Assembly: GCA_003508835.1 (NCBI GenBank)
Contig: PUFA01000072.1
Span: 1,550,001 to 1,614,000 of the forward strand
DNA from: Eonycteris spelaea
Lineage: Eukaryota; Chordata; Mammalia; Chiroptera; Pteropodidae
Length of the DNA: 64,000 nt
Direction: 5' to 3'
Made by a program: the position numbers and the translations under genes. This document shows, piece after piece, positions 18,301 to 33,300 of this stretch; positions within the stretch are counted from its first letter, which is position 1, and each line of letters starts with the position of its first letter. Under the pieces are notes generated by a model, which was not told where the DNA came from, made no database searches, and saw only the letters and a list, made by a program, of their open reading frames with translations.

Positions 18301-21300
18301 AAAATGAAGGATAAAAATCACGATCATATCAATAAATGCAGAAAAGGCATTGGACAAAATCCAGTAGGCATTTATATTAAACGCTCTCAGCAGAGTGGAA
18401 ATAGAAGGAACATACCTCAACATAAAAGCCGTATGTGACAAGCCAACAGCTAACATCATACTCAATGGTGAAAAGCTAAAAGTATTTTCTTAAGATCAGG
18501 AACAAGGCAAGTATGTCTACTTTTACTTTTATTCAACATAGTGTTGTCCATAGTATAGCCACAGCAATTAGATGAGAAATAAAAGGTGTCAAAATAGAAA
18601 AAGAAGAAATAAACTTGTCATTATTTGCAGATTACATGATAGAGAGAACCCTAAAGATTCTACCAAAAAACTCAACTGATAACAATCTGGTAAAGTAGCA
18701 GGATATAAAATTAATATTCAGAAATCAGTTGCATTTTTATCTACTGATAATGAACTATCGGAAAGAGAAATTAAGAAAATCCCATTTACAATTGCATTTA
18801 AAAAAAAACAATACAATACCTAGGAATAAATTTAACAAAGGAGATAAAAGACCTTTACTTGGGAAATTATAAGACATTGAAGAAAAAAGTGAAGAAGATA
18901 CAAATAAATGGAAGGATATACTATGCTCATGGGTAGGAAGAACTAACATCGTTAAAATGCCCATACTACCCAAAACAATCTATAGATTCAGTGCAATTCC
19001 TATGAAAATACCAATGGCATATTTCACAAATCTAGAACAAATAATAAAATTTACATGAAACCACAGAAGATCCCAAATAGCCACAGCAATCTTGAGAACT
19101 AAGTTGATATCAAACTATAAGACTATAAAAATCAAAACAGCATGGTACTAGCATAAAAACAAACACATAGATCAGTGAAACAGAATAGCCCAGAAATAAA
19201 CCCATGGCTGTGTGGCCAGTTAATCTATGACAAAGGAGGCAAGAATATACAATGGAATAAAGACAGTCTCTTCAGTAAATGGTGCTGGGAAAACTGGACA
19301 GATACATGCCAAAAAAAAAAAGAAAGAAAAACCAACTTCTTACACCATATACAAGAACAAACTCAAAATGGATTAAAGACTTAAATGTAAGACCTGAAAC
19401 CATATAACTCCTAGAAGAAAGCATAGGCAGTAAACTCTTTGACATTGCTCTTAGTAATATTTTTTTTGTAGTCTCCTCGGCAAGGGAAACAAAAGAAAAA
19501 ATAAATACATCAAATTAAAAAGGTTTTGCACAGCAAAGGAAACCATCAACAAAATGAAAATACAACCTACTGAATGGAAAACGATATTCACCAGTGATAC
19601 ATCCAATAAAGGGTGAATATCCAAAGTATATAAGAACTCATACAATTTAACACCAAAAAAAAAAAAAAACCCAAACAAATAAAAAATAGAGGACTGGAAT
19701 AGACATTTCTCCAATGAGGACAGACAGATGATCAATAGACATTTGAAAACTTGCTCACTGTCACTAATCATCAGAGAAATGCAAATTAAAACTGCAATGA
19801 GATAATACCTCAAACCTGTCAGAATGGTTATCTTGAGTAAATCAACAAACAAGTGTTGGTGAGAGTATGGGGAAAAGAGAACCCTCATGCACTGTTGGTG
19901 GGATGACAAATTGGTGCAGCCACTATGGAAAATTATGGAGGTTTCTCAGAAAATTAAAAATACAACTAATATATGATCCAGCAATCCCATTTCTATTAAT
20001 CTGAAGAAATACACAACACTAATTCAAAAAGTTACTTGCATCCCTATGCTCATTGCAGCATTATTTACAGTAGACAAGATAAGGAAGTAACCTAAGTGTC
20101 CATCAACAGACAAATGGATAAAGAAGTTATGGTACATATATACAATGGAATATTAACTTGGCCATTAAAAAGATTGAAACCTCACCATTTGCAACAACAT
20201 GGACAGACCTAGAGAGTATTACACTAAGCGAGATAAGTCAGACAGAGAAAGACAAATACCTTATGATTTCACTTATATATGGAATCTAAAAAAAAAAAAA
20301 TTAACAAACAAACAAAACTTATAGATACAGAGAACAAATTGATGATTGCCATGGGGGTGGGGAGGTTGTGGGGCTGGGTGAAAAAGGTGAAGGGATTAAG
20401 AAGTACAAATTGGCAGTTACAGAATAGTCATAGAGATGTAAAGTACGGCATAGGGAATATAGCCTATGATATTGGAATAATTATGTATGATGTCAGGTAA
20501 GTTCCAGACTTAAGAGGGATCACTTTCTAAGTTATATAAATGTACAACCACTAAGCTGTCTGTATACCTGAAACTAATATATTGAATGTTAACAGTAATT
20601 GAAAATTTTCAAAAAATTAAAAACCCCAAAGAACTTTTAATGGTGCTGGGTTGATTATTAAATTAACATTTAATGTTATTGTAATCTCATCAACTATTTT
20701 CATACTGATTTGTGACTAAATTCTGTTGAAAATCTACAAAGGTAAGTAATATAATTTGAACTGTGAGAATGGGGAAAAAGGAAAAAACGACTCACGTAAA
20801 AATGAAGTAGCCTGTTGTCAAACTGATGACAAAATTCAGTATCAGGTAGTAGAGAAATTGTGGACCAAGTTATAAATTTTAAAATTAGATTTTAGGGAGA
20901 TGGTATTCATGTGAAATAAGAATTTATAGAGGGAGATTTGCATATTTAAAACATTTTGATGTGAAAATGGCCACATTGCACTTGATTATGGAAAAGGAGA
21001 GCACAAAAAGATATTTGCTGATTTTTAAGAGACATGAGTGTCAAAAATTTAAAAGCAGTCTATGGCCGTGCTACCCTGTATGTGCCTGATCTCGTCTGAT
21101 CTCGAAAGCTAAGCATGGTGAAGCCTGGTTAGTGCTTGGATGGGAGACCACCTAGGAAGACCAGGTGCTGTAGGCGTTAAAAAAGAAAATAAAAAATTTT
21201 TTTAAAAAATTTAAAACCATAGTGTCTTGGAATCAGTTGCATGGATTTGGGGATGTGTACGAAGTAAACTGTTCTGTATTTAGTGATTGTCAGTTGATCA

Positions 21301-24300
21301 TATTGGTATCGATGAGTTTTCAGAGTACATTCTCATACCTTCTAAGGAATAAGTTTATTGTAAATTCTTTCATAAATTGAAAAAGGGATTTAAAAAATTC
21401 ATTAGGAGAGGTCATGAATCCACTTTGTTTATGGGGAGTTTGTGTATTATAGATTTCTAAAGAGCAAAGTGGATATTCCCTCAATTTCAATAATATTTTA
21501 ATATCACTTTCTGTGTAATAATATAAAGCTGATTCAAAATGTTAAGCACTTGTAAAGTTTGATCTGTAAATCTTTGATTACGGTACCAGTCAAGACCTCT
21601 AACTCAGAGACATACCCACGCAACAGTCAGCATTTCTACAGCTCTGACATCTATTTTTTAAGGCAAACTAGTGAAACATTGTGTGAAACTTTGCTTTCAA
21701 GTTGCATGAATGATTCTGGGCTACAGAACTACACCCCGATATCTGATAATCATTAAAAGTAACTGTTATTTCGAGTAATCAGACCAACATGATTATATCA
21801 TTCCTGAGGTTTTTATTCTCAGGGTGCAAAACTCTTGGCTTTGAGTATAACATTCAGCAATAAAAAATTTTCAATATTTTCTTTAATAGGTACCCAAGGT
21901 TCTAATGAAATACAGTCTAAAAAAGCCTCAACTGTACCATGTTCTAAAGCACATGAAGAAGCACTGAACCCTCCCTCATCTAGCTTTTTGTCCAAGACTA
22001 GGACATCCTTTGTTGAAGACAGTGAGTAGTAATATTAATTCTTGGACTGTGCTATGAGTTGAAGACAGTAGTTCCTGGGCCAATTGCTGTTGCTATTACC
22101 TTTTTTCTTGTGTTGCTCTACACTTTGTTTTAAATGATCTTATTTGTAGATCTTTGCCATTAATTATGAGCTCTGATGTCTTTGTAAGATAGTGTTCAGT
22201 CACGTTTTACATACACTATTTTGTTATCTAGATCCACTCCTCTCAAAGACTTTAGGGCAGTAAGAGTCTCTGATATATTAGCATATCAGTTGGTTGTCTT
22301 CACATTACTAGTGAATGACAAAATAGAGTAACTCAAAAAATATTATCATTTCTTATTGTTATCTCTGGGATTTTCATATGGTATTATAATAAAACCATTG
22401 TTAATGGTTACTTTTATGACATGTGGATGAACCATAATTTAGCTATTCTTCAAGCCATTTAGGGTTTTTAGTAATTTTTCATTGCTTTTAAATAACTTTT
22501 CAGGGAACATTTTAATGATAATATTAAAATTGCAGTCTTCCTGATTTAATTAGATCCCTACTTACTGACTCAGGATAAGTCCCTGGTTTAATTTTTTGTT
22601 TGTGCTTTTAAAAAAAAACAAAAAACAACAAAAAAATCAAGTTTAAAATATATTTCTAAGTAGTATATGTGAACATGTTTATATAGATGTGTGTATATAT
22701 GATTTATTTCTCAGTTTCATCTTAATGTCCACTTAAATTTGTCCACTTAGCAGAAATTCCTTCTGTGGATATGATTCCAAATGCTAGGAAGCTAGGGGAA
22801 CCTATCCAATCAGCTATTCCTTTATATCCACCGTACCACCCTTCAGAGCCTCGAGCACCTTGCCCCATAGGAAAAGAATACTTATGTTCAAGTCACGGCT
22901 CCCCTGCCATGCATTCTACTGGAGAGAGCACGGCATTTTCTGTGGTAAGTGGAAAAGCTTTCAACTGAATATAAGTCTAGAGATTTAAAGAAGTTTCTGC
23001 TAGAATAGTTGTCAGATATTGCACTAATCAGAGCACTGTTATTTCTTAAAATTTATCTCTGCATACACCTACATGTTCTTACTCTAGGAATATAAGGACA
23101 GGATGAATGTACAAAAAGAAAAATAGTAGGAGCCAACAAATATTGTTTACTTTGTATGAGGTACCCTTCTGGGTACTTGACAAGGATTGAGTAATTTGTT
23201 CCCTACAATACAGCTCTGGAGTAGGTACTATTGGGAAGCTGAGAGAGAAAGGTTAAGTATCTTATCTGAGGTCACAGCAGTTGTAGAGTCAGGATTTGAA
23301 CTCAGGAAATCTAGCTTCAGCACCCATACGTATCCTTGATTAAATAATTAAAATTTTTTTGAAATATAAGAAGGGCAAAAAATGACCTTTTATTCACATT
23401 CCTGTTATCCAGCATGAACTTTTATTAATACCTTGGCCTATCAGCTTCTACTCTTTTTCCTTTGGAACAAAAATCCCTTTTTATACAACCAACCTGTCCC
23501 CATCTTCCTAGAAACAAGAACAGGCAGACATATGCAAAGGGTGAATTCATAAATAATGATATATTCTCATTTTTAAAAATTTAAATAATACATAAAAAGT
23601 ACTGGAAAAAGATGAAATAAGCATCATTCATATTATGTGACCATTGTTCTAAACGTTATGTGCATCTATTCAGATAGGCGGGTGGATATATAAAAAGAGA
23701 AAAAAGGAATCATAGGAAAATGGTTACATTTGGGAGAGGTATGGGGGGATCGTGGAAAGCCTTATGAGTTGCTGGTAATATTCTAGTTCTTGACCTGAGT
23801 GGCAGTTAAGTGGGACTGTTCATTTTGAGGATACTTAACCTTTAATAAAAAAGTGTTTTTTTTAATGTTGATTATATTGTAGTTATAGAGTTTAAATTTA
23901 ACTTTACCTTAATAGAAGAAAAAGATACTGAAGTGAAACTGAAGAGATTGTTAAACATCAGATGTTTCTTCACAAGAAATATTTTCCATAAGATTCCCTC
24001 TAAGGTTAAGAATTGTTAATTTAAAACTGTTAGGAGTTTATATTCATATTTGGGAAGGTTTTGTTTTTAACTGTTTCAATTTTGGACAGTTTTTATTGAT
24101 TTTTTTTTACATGAAAGTTATGACTAATACTTTCCACTTGTGATTTGATCATTTTTTCATTGTCCAGGTGTAGCTGTAACCCCTGAATTTTCATGTTTGC
24201 AAACATTCACCTGCCTTCATATTTGATGATGGCATCCTGAGTCACCATTATTCTCTGAGTACAAGTTTATAGACGTTGCTCCATTCCTTTGGCATTGGGG

Positions 24301-27300
24301 ATCAATGGAGTATTTTGACAAATGTGTTTTAAAAAAAAGCAAAGCATGGAGAATAAAGGCATCTAGCTTTGTGCAACAGATCCTCCCTTCCTCCAAATAC
24401 AAAATGTTACTTTTATGTGTCTTTTTAATTTTTTCAAATCAACTCTCTCTTGTTTTTAATAGGAACCAGATAATAGAGTTTTCTTAACTTCTAAATTGCC
24501 TAAAGATAGCAGACAAGAAATCTGTCCATCTCAGGTCCAAGGCCCTAGGACAAGGAGGCTTCCCAAAGGAAAAAGGTAATATTACTGCAGGCTTCAGTGT
24601 TTACAATCTGTTTGCAAGGGAATTTGAGGAGTTAAGGGTATACTCTCCAATCTTAGCTGTGAAGGTCAATATAAAATGTTTGTTAAAGCACATATTATAG
24701 TTTTTATTTTTAACTAAGTAATGTACACTTGGCTACTTAAATGTCATATGGTCACTTTTATTACAGATATGAAAATAGATCTGCAGTCTCATCCTGGGAT
24801 TCACCTTTCTCCCAGAGGCCAAGAAATAGGTTAACAGAACTAGAATTACATGCAGTATCAGAAAAACTCTCTCAACGGCTCTCTGAACTAGATCAGGCAA
24901 GTCTTGTGTTTTAATCTATATTGCAGTTGCCATAGTTGGTGAGCATTTAAGTGATCTTCCAATTGCAAGTGAAAGCTAAACTAAGAAACTGGAAAATTAG
25001 TTGTCTTAGTTGCTATGAAAATGTTCCATAAGTCGGACAAGTAGGACATAGGATGAAAAATGATCTCCTAGCCTTTTAGGTATAACCAAATTTGGTACAG
25101 ATTTATCCAAATTTTTATTGAATTCTGATGAAAACTAATTTAACATAAGTGATTACATTAAACCATTTATCTTTAGCTACATCTGTATAGTTTCCCTTTG
25201 TCACTAAAGGTAGATTTGTTATAAAATTAGATGGATTTCTGATTCTCACAAAATACAATATTACAGTTTGGGGGTATCATTGAATAAATATATTAAATCC
25301 CTAGGTGACTTACTCTAAAGTTTATTGAAACTGAAAAGTCCACAGCAATGATATATACTCTTTAGAAACTAAACATGCATAAGCGTCTGAAAACTTGTTA
25401 TTATTGCCTAATTATCAAAGGAAGCTTTCTAAAGATCGTATCTGTCTATTCCTTCTAACTTGCATTCTGCTGAAATCAATGAAAGATGTTGAAAAGAATT
25501 TTCTTAATAGATGTTAAAAAGTGCCCTGGGTGTTCGAATTAAAGAAAAGACTGACTACACAGAAGAAGATACTGGAAATGAAGAGGTGGAGAGTGGAAAT
25601 TATGAGACCCTGTCTCAGCACAGTGACAGCATCATGGAGTGTAGGCTGAAGAAGCAAAGGCCAGGTACCTATTATCCCAGAGAGGCCAGGATGAGGACTT
25701 CCCAGGGAACCATGTAGGCACTTCCACATGTTCATGACTGGCTTTCTCACTTTAAGTATTTCAGAACTAAAGGATTAAAAATATCAAATATCTGTATCTC
25801 CACCGTCTAGAAATAGTAGATGTTAACAATTATATTTGCTTTACACCTTTTGTGTTGAAGAAACAAGAGTTGAAATTCCCTCCATCCTTCTCACAGCCCA
25901 TTCTTTTTCCCTCCCTCAAAGAAACTACTCTTAAAGTTGGTATCTTTTTTTTATTCCTGTTTTTATTTTTATTTCCAGTTTTATTGAGATATCGTTGATA
26001 TATACCATGGTATTAGTTTAAGGTGTACCACATAATGATTTGGTGTATGTATATATTACAAAAGATTACCACAGTAAGTTTAGTTAACATCTCTCACTTC
26101 ACATATTTACAATTTTTTTGGTGATAACTTTTAAGATCTGATCTCTTACCAACTTTCAAATATGCAATACAGTATTGTTAACTATATTCCCCATTATGTA
26201 CATTACATCCCCAGAACCTATTTATCTTATAAGTGGAAGTTTGTACCTTTACACATTTCACCCACCTCTCAACCCACACCTCTGGCACCCACCAGTCTGT
26301 TCTCTGCAACTATGAGTTTGTTTTTTTCAGGTTCCACATGAGTGAGATCATAGAGGATTTATCTTTCTCTGTCTGACGTATTTCACTTAGCATAATGTCC
26401 TCATGTCCGTCCATGTTGTCACAAACGGCAGGATTTCCTTCTTTTTCTATGGCTGAATAATATTCCATTGTATATATACCACATTTTCTTTATCCATTCG
26501 CTTGTAAATGGACACTTAGGTTGTTTATATGTTGTAAATAATACTACTCTGAACATGGGGGGTGCGGGTATCTTTTTGACGTAGGGATTTCAATTTACCT
26601 CTGGATATATATATATACACCTAGAAGTAGAATTCCTGGGTCATGTGGTAGTTCTATTTCTAATTTTTTTTTAGGAACCTCCATACCGTTTTCTATAATG
26701 GCTGCACCAGTTTACATTCCCACCACTAGTACACAAGGGTTCCCTTTTCTCTCATCCTCTCTATTACTTGTTATCTCACATTCTAACAGGTGTGAGGTGA
26801 TACCTCATTGTGATTTTGATTTACATTTCCTTAATAGTGATGTTGGACATCTGTATGTCTTCCTTAGAAAAATGACTATTCAGATCCTCTGCCCATTTTT
26901 AAATTGGATTGTTTTTGTTGTTGTTGAGTTGTATGAGTTCCTTTTATCTTTTGGCTATTAACAACTTATCGGAAGTGTCATTTGCAAATATCTTCTCCCT
27001 TTCCACTGGTTGCCTTTTTGTTCCATTGATGGTTTCCTTTGTTGTGCATAAGTTTTTTAGTTTGATATAGTCCCATTTGTTTGTTTGTTTTCCTTGCCTT
27101 TGGAGTCAAATTCACAGAAACACCACTGAGGCCAATGTGCTTAGTGCTTATGTTTTCTTCTATTTTATTGTTTCAGGTCTTTACATTCACGTCTTTGAGT
27201 TAATTTTTGTGTGTGGTATAAGATAGTGATCCAGTTTCATTTTCTTGCATGTGGTTGACCAGTTTTCCCAACATGACTTATTGAAGAGACTATTCTTTTC

Positions 27301-30300
27301 TCCACTGTATATTCTTGGCTCATTTGTCGCAAATTAGTTGCCCATATATGTGGGTTTATTCTGTTCCATTGGTCTGCATGTCTGTTTTTCTGCCAATACC
27401 ACACTGTTTTGATTAGTATAGCTGTGTGATACCTCTGGCTTTGTCCTTTTTTCTCAGGATTACTTTGGCTATTTGGGGTCTTTTGTGGTTCTATACAACA
27501 TTGAGGATTTTTTGTTCTATTTTTCTGTGAAAAATGCCATTGAGGTTTTGATAAGAGATTGCATTGAATCTGTAGATTGCCTTGCATAATATGGACATTT
27601 TAACAATGTTAATTCTTCTAATCCATGACAACAAAATATCTTTCCATTTCTTTGTGTCGTCTTCAATTTTTTCAACAATACTTTTCAACAATGTAGTTTT
27701 CAGTTTACAGGTCTTTCACCTCCTTTGTTTATTCCTAGGTTTTTGGATTTTTTTTTATGTGATTGTAAATGGGATTATTTTTCTATACATTCTTCATCTT
27801 GATTTTTGAATTTATTTTTGGTTGTTTTTTATAGTTTCAGTCTCTTTGGTTAAGGAGTCCTACATTTAATTTTATTCCTCAGCTCTTTGAACTGTCTTTC
27901 TCAGTTTTCTTGTGTCTTGAGTTTTTTCATGACTGCTATTTTGAATTCTCTTATCGTTTAGATCACAACCTTCCAGGAATTAGAGTTTGGTTTCTGGAGA
28001 ATTGTCGTCATCTTTCTGTTACTGTGTTATCTTGGTTATTCATGGTGCCTGATGGGTTATTCACTGTCAGGGCATTTGAAGTAGTGAACACCTTTCTAAT
28101 ATAGATACTATTTTGATTTTAACAATTCAGCTGGTTGATAGTTAGCGGTCTTTCTTTTGTTTTCCAGTAGGTGGTGCCATCGCACAAACTTTTGTGTGTG
28201 TGTGTGTGTTTTTTCTTTTTTACCTGCACTACTTGGAACTCCAGGGTCATGGCTATTGGGGTATTGCTGTGAATCAGTGCCTGGGTGACTGGAGTGGGGG
28301 GTGTTTCTGCTGTGTCTGAGTCTCCTTTCCCCCAATACTGCCTCCCCTACACATTCCAACTTTCACATGTACCAATATCTGGGTTTCTCAGGCGTGGTAG
28401 TGTGTTGAACAGAGGAACGTTTGTTGGAGTATAGATGTCTGACTTGTAGATTTAAGGGTAGATACAAAGGGGTCTTCTCAGTGTGCCAGTATGCTGATGT
28501 CACTTTTATACTACCATCGTGAACAGGAACCCTATTACCCATTTTTATACTTTAACAACCTATGTGTTGTCTAAATATGCTATTATTTTATATTTTTGAT
28601 TTACAGAAACTATATGTATTATTCTGCAACTTGCTTTTTTTTGTTAACATTGTTTTAGAGATCTATGTTGGTATTTATCCATCCTGTTCATTCATTTTAA
28701 CTATTATGTAACTAACGCCATACATTGTGCCCCATTTATATTTGTATATATATTTATCACCATTTTCCCTGTTGTAAGACATGCAGTTTGTTTCCACTTT
28801 TTATAACTACAAACAATTCTGCAATGAACAACCTGTAACATGTGCAAAAGTTTCTCTAGGAGCTACACCTATTAGAATTACTGGATCATGGGGTTTACAC
28901 TTTTTCACCGTTACCAAATTCCCCCTCAAAGTGATTATATCAGTTTATACTCACAGCACCAATGCCTGAAGTTTCTAGTTTGCCACATCTTTGCAGATAC
29001 TTCCTACTACTTGTTAAAATTCAAGGAATTATCCTGTCTTCCACCAACTAAAATTCTACGTGTTTTCCATTCACTTTTATGTACTTTGACCATCCTTGTT
29101 TCTTTAGGAACAGTATTTCTCATTCAAACCTTCCTTAACTTTTTCAGTTGTTTTTTTACTCCAAGAATACTTTTTCTTCTCTTATTTCCTCACTGTTCCT
29201 TTAAGCTTGACTCAGGTAACCTCTAGGAACTCTAACCCAGTAACCCACATGTTTCTCTTACTGTACACATACATATGATATCCAGTTTTGAAAACACATT
29301 GTAAGTTACTATATAATGTTATTATAATTACATTTTCAGTTTCTATAAAAGAATACATTGTGATTATAGTAAAATGTCATAAAAACTTTTAAAATAAATT
29401 GTGTAATAGTTATTCTTAATATTGAGATTCAAATTGTATTTGGGAGATTTGAATTAAAAGAGAGTGCAAAGAAAAATAAAAGCTCAGGGAAATTTGAATT
29501 CTCTGAGAAAATTTATTTAGAAAGGTATCAAACTAATTTCCTGACCTTAGAGCTATATTGAATTATTTGCTTTTCCAAAAAGGCCTGGCATCTCCCTCTT
29601 CATAACTATTAAATATCCAAGCTCATCTATAAACAATGGAACATAAAAAGGTTTGTGGAGAGAAGTGATTATTTAGATCTCTTAGGGACTGTGGCATTTG
29701 GAGGTCTAGATCGCTAAGTGGGAAAGAATCGGGACTACTTAGAAAACTAAACTATTTAACTTTTGCTTATAAGCATGCTGCTTTATAAGGATAAGATACT
29801 GACATCCCACCTCCTCAGGACCTAGAGAGGTAAAAGGGTAGCAGCCATTCAGCTCAGATGATTTAACATTTTCTTTCTTCCTCTACCACCAAAAGCACCT
29901 AACTTCGGCCTTTTTGCACAACAGGCACTCCACAGTTCGCTCCACCTTCAAGCTCAAGTTGAATGTAGAACCTAAGTACTTCTTTGAGATAGTGCATATT
30001 TATTTATGTGCATTTGTTTTCTTGGTATGACTAAATGCACCAAAATATAAATTAATCATAGAGAGTATATTTAGCACATTCACAGTCACTCTCTTTGGAT
30101 TTGGTGAAAATCAACTATTTGGTTTCCAACTGAATTAAGATTTCTAGCTGTAAGGAGCTAATGGTAACGTCTCCTCTGTGTTGTAGGTCTCGCCACGCAC
30201 AGAAGGCCACCCTACAGATCTCATTCACTCTCTCCCTCTCCTGTCAACAAAAACAGACAGTTCCGTATGGAAAGAAAAAGACAGCGAAAGCCAAAAAAAG

Positions 30301-33300
30301 CAGATGTCCACCGATTCCAAGCACAGGTACACCCTCTCTCTTGACTACCTTTGGGCGGCAGGCAAATACCATTTACCCTCAGCCAAATGCTACAATGAAC
30401 ATGGTGTTGATTAAAGGCTAAAATGCATTTAATATTCTTGAGCTGAGTGGATGACAGAAAATTCTATGACATAGCTTTTATGTCCCCGATTAGGGAGCAT
30501 AAAACTTGTACTCATGAAATTTTAAGAAAACTAACCTCGTCAGATATATAGCCCAGTACTCCAGTGGATTAAGAAAGAGTAGATCAGTAAGGGTTATTTT
30601 CAGAGACAGCTTCAAGATGAATAGAATCTGAAGTAAATGTGACAGGCTACTTGAGTTACAGACAGGATAAAAGTGCCAAGACAGGAATAAGAAGAAGTGG
30701 CTAGACTTTGACAAGAAGAATGTATAATTACCAAAGAAGACCTCTTCTATGGAGTAAGGATTTTGAAATGTAACAAATTCAGAGCACTTGTTTGCTACAG
30801 TATGTTATATAATGGTGAAGAAGTGAAACTAATTTAGATGTCTTACAATAACATGTACTTCAACTCAATATGTAACTTCCACTCAGGGGACTATCAAAAT
30901 AATTATGAAAACTATGAGAACAAAAAAACTCATTATGTAGAATTTCATTTTATGTCCCAATTACACATCTGTTAAATAATGTATATTTGTGATATAGAGC
31001 CTCAAAGGAACTTTAAAAAAGTAAATAGAGTGGCAGGATCTTAGGTGAATTTTTTTCCTTCATTTCCATTTGTATATGTTTTTAATAATTATATGTAATA
31101 ACATAAATGTAATATCATATGGCCTTTTCCTCTGTAGGCAATAACTGAAGCATTTGAAAGGGAACTAAGAAGAAATGACGTTCAAGAGAATATTGGACCT
31201 CTAGGAATAAATGAGGAGGAAACAGTGGGTAAAAGTCTCAAATGTAATAAATGCTGTTATCAGATCAGTGGAAAGTACAGAGATGAACTTTAGAAAAGAA
31301 AAAAGAATCAGCAAAGCCTTAATATTAGTGTCGTAGAAAAAGGCAGGATTTCATTTCATAATGTGGGATTTTCTCTTATTCATAGGATAGCCAAGTTGCT
31401 TAAATGTGGCAAGACATGGTACCAAAGAGCACTAGCATTTTTCCTTCCTATCAAAGCTTCTCTCAATTTTTAAGGGGCTCTACAGCTTATCAGCGCATCA
31501 AGGGTTTAAGAGATAGTCAAGGCTGACAAGTCAAAGGGAAGTAAGAGAAGACAGGAAATCTCAGTTATTCTATGCCTGTTGGTAGAAACCCAAAGCCTAA
31601 GTTTTCATTGCCTTTCAAAAGGATGGTTACAGAAACAAAATGAAACATAGGGAAAATGGTTACGCTAAAGTGTCCATGAAAAAACTAGATATAAAATATA
31701 GTATGGTTACAACTAAATATTGTTTAAGAACTTTTTAAATTTGCACTGAAAAAGTTGTCAAAGAAACAGGTACATCAAAACAGTAGTAGTTGTATGTAGA
31801 GTGTAGGACTATGGTGACTGTTAAATTAAAAAAAGTCAGTGCTTTTCAAATTCCAAAAGATGCCAGAAGCCAAAAGGTGATTTTTACTTAGAATAGATAA
31901 ATACTAACCAGATTTCAGAAATCTGAAGGTGGTTTGACTGGGGATTAGTTAGCTATTTTTGTCAATATATAATATTTAAGATGATATGTAAAGAGCTATT
32001 AGACTTATCCTTTATTTCTATTGTTTTATATCTGCTTCTAAGGAAAAAATATACAGAGAATCTGCTCATAAAGGAACTCCAAAACGTAGTCAGTCCTGGA
32101 AGATGTACCCTAGAAACACCACAACCGCAAGTCAAAGAGGTGGCTTGCCAAAGCCAAATAAAGCAGTTCCAAGTAAGAACCACAAAAATTGTACTTTATG
32201 GAAAACTGGCATCGTTTGAAAGTGTGTGCTACATTCCAAGGACACAGCACTGAAAACTAACATCCACTAGTTAGCTGGAGAAAGTTCCCTCTTTTATCAC
32301 TGCCATATGCTAGATTTCTGTAAAGAGAGAAAACACTCAAATAAGGCATTTATTTGAAACTCCTAAATAATATCTTAGGGAGACCTATATCTTGGCACCC
32401 AAGGAATAGTAGGGCTACTGCCTGCTGCTTCAGCTTTAGCTTTACTCTGCTCACTCGTACTGGATGGCTTTTCTTTGCTCCTGGGAAGTTGGTAGAACCA
32501 GAGGGATGCTCCAGAGCAAGCAGATGGCACGTCCAGCTCCTGTAATGTTGATAGTCGGTACCAGTGAGTTTTAAGAGTTCTGTTATAAGGAAAATGAGGT
32601 CATGTGAAATGCCAGATTGCAGTTTTAAAGACTACTGGCCTTCTAACTATATCCCATCAGACAGATTTTGCCTCCCAATAAGGCTGAGGAGTCTGTCTGA
32701 CCACACACAGAGCATCCACCCCAGGCGCTGAGTCAGCTGAGCATTTAGGATGGACTTCACAAGACCAGCTTGTCGTCAATCAGAACTGTTGAGCTTATTT
32801 TCATCTGTGCTAGTAGTTGGCTTACTTTGATCAAAGAAGGAATGCAAAAGTAATAACATACTTTGAGAATTGTTCTTTTCAAGATCAAAACTGCATCACT
32901 TAGATAAGCTTTGATCTATCAGGAAGGTGGAATGAGAGTTCTCATTAAAAGCTGTCAGCAAGTCTCTCAGATTAAGAGCATCTTTTTTTTTTTTTAACCT
33001 TGCAGTGAAAGTAAACGAACACAGTCTCCTGCCCCTGATGCTTGAGCAGTTTCCATTTCTCTATGTTTCTGGCCAAACACTAAGCAAAATGTGGAAACAG
33101 CAAATTGCACAGATTGAACAGTTCAAAAAAGATGCACATGGAGAAAATTGGTCAAAGAAGAAACTCCAGGATAAAGTAAGTTAACTGTCAACCTTAAGCA
33201 CAGTAATATAATCCAGAAAGGGAGAGAGCTTATCTTTGAGAATCTAGTCAATAGCATCATTAACCTCTTTCCCTTTTGTCCCTCTTAAAGACAGAAGAAG

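Larger units (their letters stand above)
25665..30186 (+). other. CEP95 intron 11, repeat-rich
   Basis: 4.5 kb intron. Holds an antisense L1 (about 25950-27800), a further repeat-like block (27820-28480), a GT microsatellite (28194-28210), an old L1-like antisense piece (28600-28980), and unassigned AT-rich DNA from 28990 to 30186. Confidence 0.7.

Noticed and set aside
19451..19909. 152-codon minus-strand hydrophobic ORF
   Set aside because: Antisense of L1 ORF2; Phe/Leu richness is from reading A-rich sequence backwards.
21058..21178. Functional 5S rRNA gene
   Set aside because: Isolated, with an A-rich tail, target-site duplication and several substitutions; no T-run terminator directly after the gene and no tandem array.
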